Positions 42,607 to 52,961 of a stretch of 64,000 bases of DNA are shown in pieces. The position numbers and the translations under genes were made by a program. The DNA lies in contig CM056550.1 in assembly GCA_029721515.1 (NCBI GenBank), forward strand, positions 10,543,844-10,607,843, given 5' to 3'. The stretch comes from Synanceia verrucosa (Eukaryota; Chordata; Actinopteri; Perciformes; Synanceiidae). How positions within the stretch are numbered: the first letter of the stretch is position 1; the number at the start of each line of letters is the position of its first letter. The notes beneath the pieces are model-generated. The model saw nothing but the letters and a program-made list of their open reading frames with translations, searched no databases and had not been told where the DNA came from.

Positions 42607-42740
42607 TAAACCAAATGCCACAAAGGGGCCTCTTAAGGATGCCGCAAAGTCTTTCTGACAACTTTTTCGGAGCTGTATTGTTTTTGTCTTTTTTGACATG
42701 CGATGACATTTTTTGGCAGTTTTCCCACCGTCAGTTGAAA

Positions 42741-42858
42741 AGCTTACAGCACCTGGTATTCCCAGGCGGTCTCCCATCCAAGTACTGACCAGGCCCGTCC
42801 GTGCTTAGCTTCCGAGATCAGACGAGATCCGGTGTATGCAGGTAGGTGTGGCCGTAGT
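42741..42858 (-). rRNA. 5S rRNA gene V-34
   Basis: 118 nt; ACTACGG start, GCATACACCGG. Confidence 0.82.
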
Positions 42859-42994
42859 TTAAAACAAACGCCACAAAGGAGCCTTTTAAGGATGCCGCAA
42901 AGTCTTTCTGACAACTTTTTGGGGCTGTATTGAAGTTTTGTCTTTTTTGACAGGCGATGACATTTTTTGGCAGTTTTCCCACGGTCAGTTGAAA

Positions 42995-43103
42995 AGCTTA
43001 CAGCACCTGGTATTCCCAGGCGGTCTCCCATCCAAGTACTGACCAGGCCCGACCGTGCTTAGCTTCCGAGATCAGATGTATGCAGGTTGGTGTGGCCGTA
43101 AGC
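42995..43103 (-). rRNA. 5S rRNA gene copy V-35, D2 deletion
   Basis: 109 nt, T62. Confidence 0.75.
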
Positions 43104-43237
43104 GAAGACAAATGCCACAAAGGGGCCTTTCAAGGATGCCGCAAAGTCTTTCTGACGACTTTTTTCATGCTGTATTGTTTTTGTCTTTTTTGACATGCGA
43201 TGACATTTTTTGGCAGTTTTCCAACCGTCAGTTGAAA

Positions 43238-43356
43238 AGCTTACAGCACCTGGTATTCCCAGGCGGTCTCCCATCCAAGTACTGACCAGGCCCGTTCGTG
43301 GTTAGCTTCCGACTTCAGACGAGATCGGGCGTATGCAGGTTGGTGTGGCCGTAAGC
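43238..43356 (-). rRNA. 5S rRNA gene V-36
   Basis: 119 nt; CCACGAACGG. Confidence 0.86.
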
Positions 43357-43493
43357 GAAAACAAATGTCACAAAGGGGCCTTTTAAGGATGCCGCAAAGT
43401 CTTTCTGACAACTTTTTTGGAGATGTATTGATGTTTTTGTCTTTTATGACATGCGATGACATTTTTTGGCAGTTTTCCCACCGTCAGTTGAAA

Positions 43494-43602
43494 AGCTTAC
43501 AGCACCTGGTATTGCCAGGCGGTCTCCCATCCAAGTACTGACCAGGCCCGTCCGTGCTTACCTTCCGAAATCAGACGAATGCAGGTTGGTGTGGCCGTCA
43601 GC
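43494..43602 (-). rRNA. 5S rRNA gene copy V-37, D1 deletion
   Basis: 109 nt, A62; copy of V-22. Confidence 0.75.
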
Positions 43603-43737
43603 GAAGACAAAAGCCACAAAGGGGGCCTTTTAAGGATGCCGCAAGGTCTTTCTGACGACTTTTTTGGAGCTGTATTGTTTTTGTCTTTTTTGACATGCGA
43701 TGACATTTTTTGGCAGTTTTCCCACCGTCAGTTGAAA

Positions 43738-43856
43738 AGCTTACAGCGCCTGGTATTCCCAGGCGGTCTCCCATCCAAGTACTGACCAGGCCCGTCCGTG
43801 ATTAGCTTCTGAGATCAGACGAGATCAGGCGTATGCAGGTTGGTGTGGCCGTAAGC
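43738..43856 (-). rRNA. 5S rRNA gene V-38
   Basis: 119 nt; GCATACGCCTG, AATCACGGACGGG. Confidence 0.85.
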
Positions 43857-43993
43857 GACAATAAATGTCACAAAGGGGCCTTTTAAGGATGCCGCAAAGT
43901 CTCTTTGACGACTTTTTTGGAGCTGTATTGAAGTTTTTGTCTTTTTTGACGAGCAATGACATTTTTTGTCAGTTTTCCCACCGTCAGTTGAAA

Positions 43994-44112
43994 AGCTTAC
44001 AGCACTTGGTACTCCCAGGCGGTCTCCCATCCAAGTACTGACCAGGCCGGTCCGTGGTTAGCTTCTGAGATCAGACGAGATCGGGCATATGCAGGTAGGT
44101 GTGGCCGTAAGC
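43994..44112 (-). rRNA. 5S rRNA gene V-39
   Basis: 119 nt; copy of V-24. Confidence 0.85.
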
Positions 44113-44249
44113 GAAAACAAATGCCACAAAGGTGCCTTTTAAGGATGCCGCAAAGTCTTTCTGACGACTTTTTTGGAGTTGTATTGATGTTTTTGTCTTT
44201 TTTGACATGCGATGACATTTTTTGGCAGTTTTCCCACCGTCAGTTGAAA

Positions 44250-44358
44250 AGCTTACAGCACCTGGTATTCCCAGGCGGTCTCCCATCCAAGTACTGACCA
44301 GGCCCGACCGTGCTTTGCTTCCGAGATCAGATGTATGCAGGTTGGTGTGGCCGTAAGC
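44250..44358 (-). rRNA. 5S rRNA gene copy V-40, D2 deletion
   Basis: 109 nt, T62; GAAGCAAAGCACGG. Confidence 0.73.
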
Positions 44359-44492
44359 GAAGACAAATGCCACAAAGGGGCCTTTCAAGGATGCCGCAAA
44401 GTCTTTCTGACGTCTTTTTTCATGCTGTATTGTTTTTGTCTTTTTTGACATGCGATGACATTTTTTGGCAGTTTTCCAACCGTCAGTTGAAA

Positions 44493-44611
44493 AGCTTACA
44501 GCACATGGTATTCCCAGTCGGTCTCCCATCCAAGTACTGACCAGGCCCGTTCGTGGTTAGCTTCCGACTTCAGACGAGATCGGGCGTATGCAGGTTGGTG
44601 TGGCCATAAGC
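44493..44611 (-). rRNA. 5S rRNA gene V-41
   Basis: 119 nt; CCACGAACGG, GACCGACTGG. Confidence 0.83.
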
Positions 44612-44748
44612 GAAAACAAATGTCACAAAGGGGCCTTTTAAGGATGCCGCAAAGTCTTTCTGACAACTTTTTTGGAGATGTATTGATGTTTTTGTCTTTT
44701 ATGACATGCGATGACATTTTTTGGCAGTTTTCCCACCGTCAGTTGAAA

Positions 44749-44857
44749 AGCTTACAGCACCTGGTATTCCCAGGCGGTCTCCCATCCAAGTACTGACCAG
44801 GCCCGTCCGTGCTTACCTTCCGAAATCAGACGAATGCAGGTTGGTGTGGCCGTCAGC
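44749..44857 (-). rRNA. 5S rRNA gene copy V-42, D1 deletion
   Basis: 109 nt, A62. Confidence 0.75.
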
Positions 44858-44991
44858 GAAGACAAAAGCCACAAAGGGGCCTTTTAAGGATGCCGCAAAG
44901 TCTTTCTGACGACTTTTTTGGAGCTGTATTGTTTTTGTCTTTTTTGACATGCGATGACATTTTTTGGCAGTTTTCCCACCGTCAGTTGAAA

Positions 44992-45109
44992 AGCTTACAG
45001 CACCTGGTATTCCCAGGCGTTCACCATTCCATGTACTGACCTGGCCCGTCCGTGATTAGCTTCTGAGATCAGACAAGATCAGGCGTATGCAGGTTGGTGT
45101 GGCCGTGGC
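44992..45109 (-). rRNA. 5S rRNA gene copy V-43, damaged box C
   Basis: 118 nt; box C reads ATGGAATGGTGAACGCC, so TFIIIA contact is probably lost; GCATACGCCTG. Confidence 0.7.
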
Positions 45110-45246
45110 GACAACAAATGTCACAAAGGGGCCTTTTAAGGATGCCGCAAAGTCTTTCTGACGACTTTTTTGGAGATGTATTGATGTTTTTGTCTTTTTT
45201 GACATGCGATGACATTTTTTGTCAGTTTTCCCACCGTCAGTTGAAA

Positions 45247-45365
45247 AGCTTACAGCACTTGGTACTCCCAGGCGGTCTCCCATCCAAGTACTGACCAGGC
45301 CGGTCCGTGGTTAGCTTCTGAGATCAGACGAGATCGGGCATATGCAGGTAGGTGTGGCCGTAAGC
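45247..45365 (-). rRNA. 5S rRNA gene V-44
   Basis: 119 nt; GCATATGCCC, CCACGGACCGG. Confidence 0.84.
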
Positions 45366-45502
45366 GAAAGCAAATGCCACAAAGGTGCCTTTTAAGGATG
45401 CCGCAAAGTCTTTCTGACGACTTTTTTGGAGTTGTATTGATGTTTTTGTCTTTTTTGACATGCGATGACATTTTTTGGCAGTTTTCCCACCGTCAGTTGA
45501 AA

Positions 45503-45602
45503 AGCTTACAGCACCTGGTATTCCCAGGCGGTCTCCCATCCAAGTACTGACCAGGCCCAACCGTGCTTAGCTTCCGAGATCAGACGAGATCGGGCGTATG
45601 CA
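45503..45602 (-). rRNA. 5S rRNA gene V-45, 3' part (interrupted by LINE M4)
   Basis: The 3' 100 nt, GGTTGGG near nt 62, starting TGCATACGCCCG after the A14 tail of M4. Confidence 0.86.
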
Positions 45603-45810
45603 TTTTTTTTTTTTTTCTCTTTTTTATTGAAGACAATCAAACAATCACAAAACACACACACTTAATATTCACAAATCCCTCCACCACCCAGAACACAAAA
45701 AAATCAGGAGTATTTACACATTGTAGAACTATTTACATACATGACTATTTACATATTTACATATTTACAAAACAAAAAAAAACAAACAAACCAAAAAAAC
45801 ACTACATTGA
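45603..45810 (-). other. M4 3' UTR and A14 tail
   Basis: About 208 bp, collinear with the M2 3' UTR: ATTTACATATTTACA repeats, an AATAAA signal near the end and terminal GAG-A14. Confidence 0.8.
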
Positions 45811-46188
45811 TTACCCATTGTCAAAGTGAAACACCAATCCCCCATCTCCCTCGATTGTGATGAACGTGCTTCCCTCCACAAACCCCTTGTCGAAATCATC
45901 CCCATCAATATAACTATAAATCAAATTAATATCCCTCCTGATCAGTCTTTTGAAAATTGTCCAAACCTCAGCTCTCCTCCTCTCATATTGGGCCAAGTTC
46001 CTTCTCAGTTTGACGGCAAGCCTTGCATGGCTCAGCACATAGTTTACAAGAGACACATTGCACTCACTCCTTCGCCCATTCACTCCAAACAACCACAACC
46101 TCTTCCAATCCATTCTCTCTGCCATGTTCCCACTCCAACATCTATTTATCAATTCTTTCATTCTCTCAAAATAAACTTGCAATCCTTC

Positions 46189-46242
46189 ACATTCGACAAA
46201 CTCATGCATACATGTTTCAACACACACACCACACACCTCGCA
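46189..46242 (-). other. M4 ORF2 C-terminal CCHC-like motif
   Basis: CEVCGVCVETCMHEFVEC matches C-x2-C...ET..H....C found at the C-terminus of L1/Tx1-clade ORF2 proteins, thought to bind nucleic acid. Confidence 0.75.
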
Positions 46243-47545
46243 CTCTTTCCTCACGCTCTCATCAAATTTGCTAATAACTAAATTATTGAAAACCCTGTTG
46301 TGACGTAACAAAAATCAAAATCTTCGCACTCCACACTGTTCCATTTCACTCTCAAGTTTTTCCATATACCCTTCACATCCATATCACTCACCACTCTCTC
46401 CCACACTTTTTCAGCAGCCGGTCTCCTCACATCCCTCCCTCTCAACACTCTATATATCGTTCTTGTTTTCACACTTGTCAAACTCACACACTTATCCCCC
46501 TCTCCCACATACATCTCCAACTCCCCTCCCTCCTCCGTATCAGCCTCTCTTTCAATCATACATTTCCATTCAACCGGTATCCCATCCTTTATTTTTCCCA
46601 TCACCCCCTCTGCCATGCCCAACCAGATTTCCTCCCCTCTCTCTCTCACTTCATCCACGATCACCTGTGCCCTCATAAACCCCGGTACATATTCATAAAC
46701 TATATCCCTGATTTTCCTGAACCCCGCCCTCCATATGACTCCATTATATATTGTTCCCCCATTGTGTGTTATTTTCGGATTCATGAATATTGGTTGTTCC
46801 CATACCTGTCTCACATTCTTACACTCATACTTCACGTTGCCCACAAACTCTCCCCACGCTTCCAACATCTCCTGATAAAACTCAGTCACACCACTCATCA
46901 TCCCTTTCTTCAATTTCATAAACACCACACTCTCTCCACACTCTCCACATTTATCCAACACCCCTCTTAAAAACACCTTCCATACATGGTCCTTCTTATT
47001 TTTTAAAAACCTCACCATCATCTTCACCCTCAGTGCTTTCTTCTTCTTCTCTAGATTAATCAACTTTAACCCACCGTCCTCGTACTCGTTTTCCATCACC
47101 TCCCGTGCAATCCTCACTCCCTTCCCTCCCCACACAAACTCACTCACCATTCTGTTCACCTCTTGGATCACTCTCTCAGGCACACCCATCACATTCATCA
47201 CATACACAAGCTTACTCATCACCAGCGTGTTCACAACCGTCACCTTCCCTTAAGTTTCAACCCCCTAACTCTCCAAAATCCTAACGATCTCTTTATTTTA
47301 TTAATTATCTCCTCATATTGAATGTCTCTCCCTTTCCTATCTTCTATCCCTAAATATATCCCTAACACCCTAAAATAATCCTTTCTCTCGCTCAGCCCTA
47401 TCTCACATCTCCCTACTCTATCAGTCCCTATGTACATAATCTCTGATTTCTCAATATTAACCTTCGCCCCTGACGCCCTACCATACATCCCTACACTCTT
47501 AAATACTTCACCTACACTATCCTTATCCCTAACTGTGACTGTTGT

Positions 47546-47557
47546 GTCGTCTGCATA
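47546..47557 (-). other. M4 RT catalytic YADD box, intact
   Basis: TAT GCA GAC GAC in LLYQYADDTTVTV, in the longest open RT frame of the window. Confidence 0.88.
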
Positions 47558-49636
47558 CTGATATAATAAACTGGTGCTCCCATCCGGTAACTCTATGCCC
47601 CTAATCTCACCATTGTGCAACAGGAGTGCCGCCAGCGGCTCCGCCGACAGAGAGTACAGCAGAGCCGACAGCGGACACCCCTGTCTAACTGACCTCTCTA
47701 ACCTAAACGTGTCTGTGACTATCCCATTAATCTTAATACAACTAACTGCCCTGCTATACAACCTCCTAATCCACCCAATTAACCTGTGCCCAAATCCCAT
47801 TTTCTCTAACACCCTGTACAAATATTTGTGATCTACTCTGTCAAATGCTTTATTTAAATCTAGACTCACCACTATCCCTGATCCCTGCTCTTTCATGTAA
47901 TGTATTGTGTCCCTCATGCTACTGATTGTGTCCGCTATGTCCCTACCTGGTATGCTGTATGCTTGTGTATTTCCCACCACCTTCCCTATAACTCTTTTAA
48001 TCCTATTAGCTAACACCCGTGCCAGAATTTTGTAGTCATTATTTAACATGCTAAGTGGCCTGTAATTTTCTAATCTTTCCCTAGCTCCCTTTTTGTAAAT
48101 GATGCTAACTACCCCTATTGTCATGCTCTCTACCATCTGCCCTGTTTCTTCTATCCATCTAAATAACCTCTCTAATACTGGTACTAACTCTACCCTAAAT
48201 TCCCTATAAAACTCTCCTGTCAACCCATCTATCCCTGGACTCTTATTCCTCCCTAACCCTGCTATTGCTGCTTCTATCTCACCTGTCCCTATCTCTCCCT
48301 CACAGCTGTCCCTGTCATCTTCACTCAGCCTAGCTCTAACTTTATCTAACACTAACTCTATATCCCTATCCTCTATCTCATCTTTCCTAAATAAATCTTT
48401 ATAAAACTCCTGCACTCTCTCAGCTATCCCTACAAAATCTGTCACCATCCTCCCATCTTTCCCTACCACTTTTCCTAAATAATTCTTTCCTTGCTTACTT
48501 TTTCCATCCCTAAAAAGTACCTTGTGCATTTCTCACCCTCAACTAAATTCCTAGCCCTGCTCCTAACTATCGCCCCATTACACCTTTTCTGCTCTATTTC
48601 CCTCAACTCTTCTTTTATCCTGATATATTCTCCTAAATCTCTCCCTGTCTCTCTATCCACTCTCCCTATCTCCCTATCTAACTCCTCTTTTAACTCCCTC
48701 TCTCTTGCCCTGTCTCTCCTTTTCCTGTCCCTACAATATTTTATAGTCATATTTTTAATTCCCTCTTTCACACTCTCCCACCACCTCCCAATGTTCTCCT
48801 CATACATTCTCTCATCCATTCTTCTTCTCAGACACTCTCTCACTTTCATCTTATAATCTTTCTCTTTCAACACATCACCATTCAGACACCACACTCCTCC
48901 CCCCCTCCTCTCCCGTGTACGCCCCAAACTGAACCCTATCACCTTGTGATCACTAAGTGCAGTTACATTAAAAGCTATTGGCCCTATCCTATCCTCTATG
49001 CCCCTTGTGCTCAGTACTAAATCTATCCTACTTTGTTTTAAAACACCCTCCACTATTTGTGCTCTGTTAAAATCTCTCCCATCCACATTCCTTTCTCTCC
49101 ACACATCCATCATATCTTTCACACTCATCATTTCTTTCAACACGCCTCGACGAATCACTCCTATAACACACATTCGACACATCCATTCTCCCTAAACACA
49201 CATTAAAATCCCCACTATGATACAGTTTTGTTGACACATCCCCCACTTTACTAAAAATCCCTCCTTTCCCTCTCATCATTTGGTGCATATATATTGATCA
49301 ACTGAAAAGTTTCCCCATGTGCTCAAAATTAATCCCTATCACTCTCCCCTCACCATCATTCACACACATCCTCACATCCTCAATCACACCTCTTTTACAC
49401 AAAATTGCCACCCCTTTCACTCTGTTCTCACCATTATTCACAAAAGTTTCCCCCACCCACTCCTTCACACACTCTCTCATACACTCACCATCCCAATGTG
49501 TCTCTTGTAAACAGATTATGTCGGCTGAGCATCTTTGCAAGGCTTGCCGTCGTCTGTCTACACTTCTTAGCCCATTAGCGTTAAAGGAGGAGACGCTGAT
49601 CATAATAAACAAAAATAAAAAAGAAAATAAACTCAC

Positions 49637-49841
49637 TCAGCGCTTATTTGTGCTTTTCTTCATCTTGACCATCTTGATGATTTCTTTCCTCCTCTGTGGC
49701 TCTTTCCGAGTCTCTGCCACCTTACTCCAGGTGTCCCCATCACTGTCCGTGATATCAGAGTAGTTCACAGTCCCATCTTCCTCCCCCTCCCCTGGTCTCC
49801 CCAGAGTCCCATCACCCACACTCCTAGCCCGTTCCTTCTTC
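49637..49841 (-). pseudogene. M4 ORF1 C-terminal tail, shifted out of frame
   Basis: One frame reads NYSDITDSDGDTWSKVAETR and ends KSTNKR-stop at 49637-49639, 34 bp before the ORF2 ATG. The same tail occurs in M2, so it is the conserved end of ORF1, separated from the main frame by a shift near 49.84 kb. Confidence 0.7.
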
Positions 49842-50849
49842 TCATCCGTCTCCGTCCGCGCTCCCGCCTGTGTTTTCCTCCTCCCTCGGCGTCTTTTCCT
49901 CCGTCGTCACATCTCCCTCTGCTCCCGACTGTTCCTCTCCCTCCTCCATTCTCTCCTCTAGTTCCTCGTCCTGTCCCGTTGTCTCTCCCTCTCCTCCGTC
50001 CGCATCTCCATTCTCCTCCTCTCCGCTCCTCTCGTCTCCGCTCCTCTCGTCCCTGCTCCTCTCGTCTCCGCTCCTCTCGTCCCCGCTCCTCTCGTCTCCG
50101 CTCCGGTCCCCGTGTCCTGGATGCCTTTCCTCGTTCTCCTTTCTCTCCCGTCCTCCTCCATCTGCACATTCCCTGGCGTAGTGTCCTTGTTTATGGCATC
50201 TATAGCATGTGAATTCTGGGCAGTCGCGCAGGATGTGCCCTGGTTTTATGCACAGCCTGCATACTTTAACTTGCCTGTCGTGGATTACGCGGAAGTATTC
50301 CGGTCCCGCTGCCGTGTCAAATTTAACAGAATATGGTAGTGACTGGATGTCTTTGTTGAATTTAACTTTAACATATCTTGTCCCATCAGCTATGTTTGTG
50401 TCTGGCCACATCCTTCTCCTTATGGTAGACACCGGCGCTACACCCCAGTTAACAAGTTTCATTGTGATTTCCTCATCTGTGATGTATGCCGGCAGACCCA
50501 TAAAAGACACAACCATCTCATCATTACAGAGTTCTTTCCCGATGATGTTGGCGTTTTTTATTTTTATCCCATCCAGCAATTTGTTTTTTGCTCCCTCTTT
50601 CCCCATGGTGATCTCATATTTAAGTCTCCCAACAGTCCTGCATGCAATCAAATCACCGCATTTTTCTTTGATGTTTCTGATAAGCTCCATCACTGTTATA
50701 TTGTCCTCTCCTTCGATTTCCACACTTACTGTTAGCTCTTTTTTGTAAGTGGTTTTATTTATTACAGCCATACCATGTCCGTGTTCTTCTGAGCGTTGTC
50801 CTTGTCCATTCATAAAATGTATCTCCGTGTTGACCGTCCTAGAGAGCAT
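49842..50849 (-). CDS. M4 ORF1: zinc-knuckle RNA-binding protein, long open frame
   Basis: The ATG at 50847-50849 (MLSRTVNTEIHFMNG) opens 335 codons. Residues ~75-170 include ACRTVGRLKYEITMG, VVSFMGLPAYITDEE and RRRMWPDTNIADGTRYVKV. Residues ~195-225 carry two zinc knuckles (CRLCIKPGHILRDC and CYRCHKQGHYAREC). The distal third is highly charged, with an imperfect GDERS repeat, then Glu-rich. The true C-terminus (49637-49841) is out of frame. In Tx1-clade elements ORF1p packages the element RNA into a ribonucleoprotein. The start could also be a later Met. Confidence 0.8.
   Translation of the reverse strand: MLSRTVNTEIHFMNGQGQRSEEHGHGMAVINKTTYKKELTVSVEIEGEDNITVMELIRNIKEKCGDLIACRTVGRLKYEITMGKEGAKNKLLDGIKIKNANIIGKELCNDEMVVSFMGLPAYITDEEITMKLVNWGVAPVSTIRRRMWPDTNIADGTRYVKVKFNKDIQSLPYSVKFDTAAGPEYFRVIHDRQVKVCRLCIKPGHILRDCPEFTCYRCHKQGHYARECADGGGRERKENEERHPGHGDRSGDERSGDERSGDERSRDERSGDERSGEEENGDADGGEGETTGQDEELEERMEEGEEQSGAEGDVTTEEKTPREEENTGGSADGDG
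50026..50106 (-). repeat. 15-bp minisatellite inside M4 ORF1
   Basis: About five tandem copies of a 15-bp unit (CGCTCCTCTCGTCTC on +) encode the GDERS repeat. The corresponding stretch in M2 (~23390-23480) is rearranged and differs in length. Confidence 0.75.
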
Positions 50850-51035
50850 TTTGCTGCTCCCCACACAGTGAGACACTGCAGGGGAACACAGTCCAAAAAA
50901 TTAGAAACAAGGAAAGTTCAGTAATCTGAAACTTATCCTGACAAAAAAATTGCAAATACAGGCTGCCACACACACAGCAGTGATGATGTGGCAGTGATGA
51001 TGTGGCACTTCCTCTCTCTCTCTCTCTCTCTCAGT
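50850..51035 (-). other. M4 5' UTR with 14-bp repeat pair and (GA)n
   Basis: A tandem pair CAGTGATGATGTGG at 50978-51005 and a (TC) tract of about 10 units at 51012-51032. It begins directly after the 5S 5' piece. Confidence 0.75.
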
Positions 51036-51065
51036 GGGCGTATGCAGGTTGGTGTGGCCGTAAGC
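51036..51065 (-). rRNA. 5S rRNA gene, 5' 30 nt upstream of LINE M4
   Basis: GCTTACGGCC to CGCCC, unmutated. Confidence 0.84.
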
Positions 51066-51192
51066 GAAACAAATGTCACAAAGGGGCCTTTTAAGGATGC
51101 CGCAAAATCTTTCTGACGACTTTTTTGGAGCTGTATTGATCTTTTTTGACATGCAATGACATTTTTGGCAGTTTTCCCACCGTCAGTTGAAA

Positions 51193-51311
51193 AGCTTACA
51201 GCACCTGGTATTCCCAGGCGGTCTCTCATCCAAGTACTGACCAGGCCCCTCCGTGCTAAGCCTCCGAGATCAGACGAGATCGGGCGTATGCAGGTTGGTG
51301 TGGCCGTAAGG
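51193..51311 (-). rRNA. 5S rRNA gene VI-1
   Basis: 119 nt; CCTTACGG start, GGAGGGGCC, TTGGATGAGAG. Confidence 0.83.
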
Positions 51312-51448
51312 GAAACCAAATGCCACAAAGGGGCCTTTTAAGGATGCCGCAAATTCTTCCTGACGACTTTTTTGGAGCTGTATTGAAGTTTTTGTCTTTT
51401 TTGACATGCGATGAGATTTTTTGGCAGTTTTCCCACCATCAGTTGAAA

Positions 51449-51557
51449 AGCTTACAGCACCTGGTATTACCAGGCGGTCTCCCATCCAAGTACTTACCAG
51501 GCCAGTCCGTGCTTAGCCTCCGAGATCAGACGAATGCAGGTTGGTGTGGCCGTAAGC
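51449..51557 (-). rRNA. 5S rRNA gene copy VI-2, D1 deletion
   Basis: 109 nt; GGACTGGCC, GGTAATACC. Confidence 0.73.
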
Positions 51558-51694
51558 GAAAACAAACGCCACAAAGGAGCCTTTTAAGGATGCCGCAAAG
51601 TGTTTCTGTCGACTTTTTTGGAGCTCTATTGATGTTTTTGTCTTTTTTAACATGCGATGACATTTTTTGGCAGTTTTCCCACCGTCAGTTGAAA

Positions 51695-51813
51695 AGCTTA
51701 CAGCACCTGGTATTCCCAGGCGGTCTCCCATCCAAGTACTGACCAGGCCCGACCGTGCTAAGCTTCCCAGATCAGACGAAATCGGGCGTATGCAGGTTGG
51801 TGTGGCCGTAAGC
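51695..51813 (-). rRNA. 5S rRNA gene VI-3
   Basis: 119 nt, T62; GATTTCGTC, CTGGGAAGC. Confidence 0.85.
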
Positions 51814-51947
51814 TAAACCAAATGCCACAAAGGGGCCTTTTAAGGATGCCGCAAAGTCTTTCTGACGACTTCTTTGGAGCTGTATTGATGTTTTGTCTTT
51901 TTGACATGGGATGACATTTTTGGCAGTTTTCCCACTGTCAGTTGAAA

Positions 51948-52065
51948 AGCTTACAGCACCTGGTATTGCCAGGTGGTCTCCCATCCAAGTATTGACCAGG
52001 CCAGTCCGTGCTTAGCTTCCGAGATCAGGCGAGATGAGGCGTATGCAGGTAGGTGTGGCCGTAGC
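51948..52065 (-). rRNA. 5S rRNA gene VI-4
   Basis: 118 nt; GCTACGG start, GCATACGCCTC, GACCACCTGG. Confidence 0.8.
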
Positions 52066-52203
52066 GAAAATGAAACGCCACAAAGGGGCCTTTTAAGGAT
52101 GCTGCAAAGTCTTTCTGACGATTTTTTTGGAGCTGTATTGATGTTTTTGTCTTTTATGAGATGGGATGACATTTTTTGGCAGTTTTCCCACCGTCAGTTG
52201 AAA

Positions 52204-52312
52204 AGCTTACAGCACCTGGTATTGCCAGGCGGTCTCCCATCCAAGTACTGACCAGTCCCGTCCGTGCTCAGCTTCCGAGATCAGACGTTTGCAGGTTGGT
52301 GTGGACGTAAGC
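52204..52312 (-). rRNA. 5S rRNA gene copy VI-5, D2 deletion
   Basis: 109 nt; GCAAACGTCTG, the same subtype as IV-21. Confidence 0.74.
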
Positions 52313-52449
52313 GAAGACAAATGCCACAAAGGGGCCTTTTAAGGATGCCGCAAAGTCTTTCTGACGACTTTTTTGGGGCTGTATTGATGTTTTTGTCTTT
52401 TTTGACAGGCGATTACATTTTTTGGCAGTTTTCCCACCGTCAGTTGAAA

Positions 52450-52568
52450 AGCTTACAGCACCTGGTATTCCCAGGCGGTCTCCCATCCAAGTACTGACCA
52501 GGCCCGTCCGTGCTTAGCTTCCGAGATCAGACGAGATCGGGCGTATGCAGGTAGGTGTGGCCGCAAGC
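52450..52568 (-). rRNA. 5S rRNA gene VI-6
   Basis: 119 nt, full, A62; GCTTGCGG start. Confidence 0.87.
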
Positions 52569-52705
52569 GAAGACAAACGCCACAAAGGAGCCCTTTAAGG
52601 ATGCCGCAAAGTCTTTCTGACGACTTTTTTGGAGCTGTATTGAAGTTTTTGTCTTTTTTGACATGCGATGACATTTTTTGGCAGTTTTCCCACTGTCAGT
52701 TGAAA

Positions 52706-52824
52706 AGCTTACAGCACCTGGTATTGCCAGGCGGTCTCCTATCCAAGTACTGACCAGGCCCGTCCGTGCTTAGCTTCTGAGATCAGAGGAGATTGGGCGT
52801 ATGCAGGTTGGTGTGGCCGTAAGC
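52706..52824 (-). rRNA. 5S rRNA gene VI-7
   Basis: 119 nt; GCATACGCCCAATC, TTGGATAGGAG; inverted counterpart of VII-7. Confidence 0.86.
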
Positions 52825-52961
52825 GAAGACAAACGCCACAAAGGGGCCTTTTAAGGATGCCGCAAAGTCTTTCTGATGACTTTTTTGGAGCTGTATTGAT
52901 GTTTTTGTCTTTTTTGACAGGCGATGACATTTATTGGCAGTTTTCCCACCGTCAGTTGAAA

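Larger units (their letters stand above)
34316..45602 (-). repeat. 5S rDNA tandem array, block V, with higher-order repeats
   Basis: Forty-four complete minus-strand units plus end fragments. Multi-unit segments repeat: units V-1 to V-8 recur as V-19 to V-26 (offset 4501-4505 bp), V-15 to V-24 as V-30 to V-39 (offset 3759-3761), and V-35 to V-39 as V-40 to V-44 (offset ~1255). Confidence 0.93.
45811..49603 (-). pseudogene. M4 ORF2: endonuclease-reverse transcriptase, five frameshifts
   Basis: The ATG at 49601-49603 opens MISVSSFNANGLRS; the stop is at 45811-45813, spanning about 1260 codons. Endonuclease motifs: CLQETHWDGE, GDFNV and LSDHK. RT motifs: SPGIDGLTGEFY, YRPLSMLNNDYK, SLDLNKAFDRVDH, SVRQGCPLSALLY, YADD and LGIYLG, all within one uninterrupted 429-codon frame (47240-48529). 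A second long frame (46278-47243) holds the thumb/linker region, and 45811-46311 the C-terminal CEVCGVCVETCMHEFVEC motif. Frame changes fall near 49.29, 49.18, 48.48, 47.24 and 46.30 kb. In active relatives this enzyme nicks 5S DNA and reverse-transcribes the element from the nick. Confidence 0.88.
45603..51035 (-). mobile_element. LINE M4: best-preserved 5S-targeted Tx1/Mutsu-type retrotransposon (5433 bp)
   Basis: Full-length copy in a 5S gene, same orientation. The 5' junction is CCTGCATACGCCC followed by ACTGAGAGAG. The 3' junction is GAG-A14 followed by TGCATACGCCCG. This gives a clean ~11-bp target duplication, TGCATACGCCC. Order on the element strand: 5' UTR with (GA)n, ORF1 (zinc knuckles), ORF2 (endonuclease, RT with YADD, C-terminal Cys/His motif), ~200-bp 3' UTR, poly(A). 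Five or so frameshifts in ORF2 remain, so it is probably inactive, but it is the copy closest to a functional element here. Confidence 0.92.
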
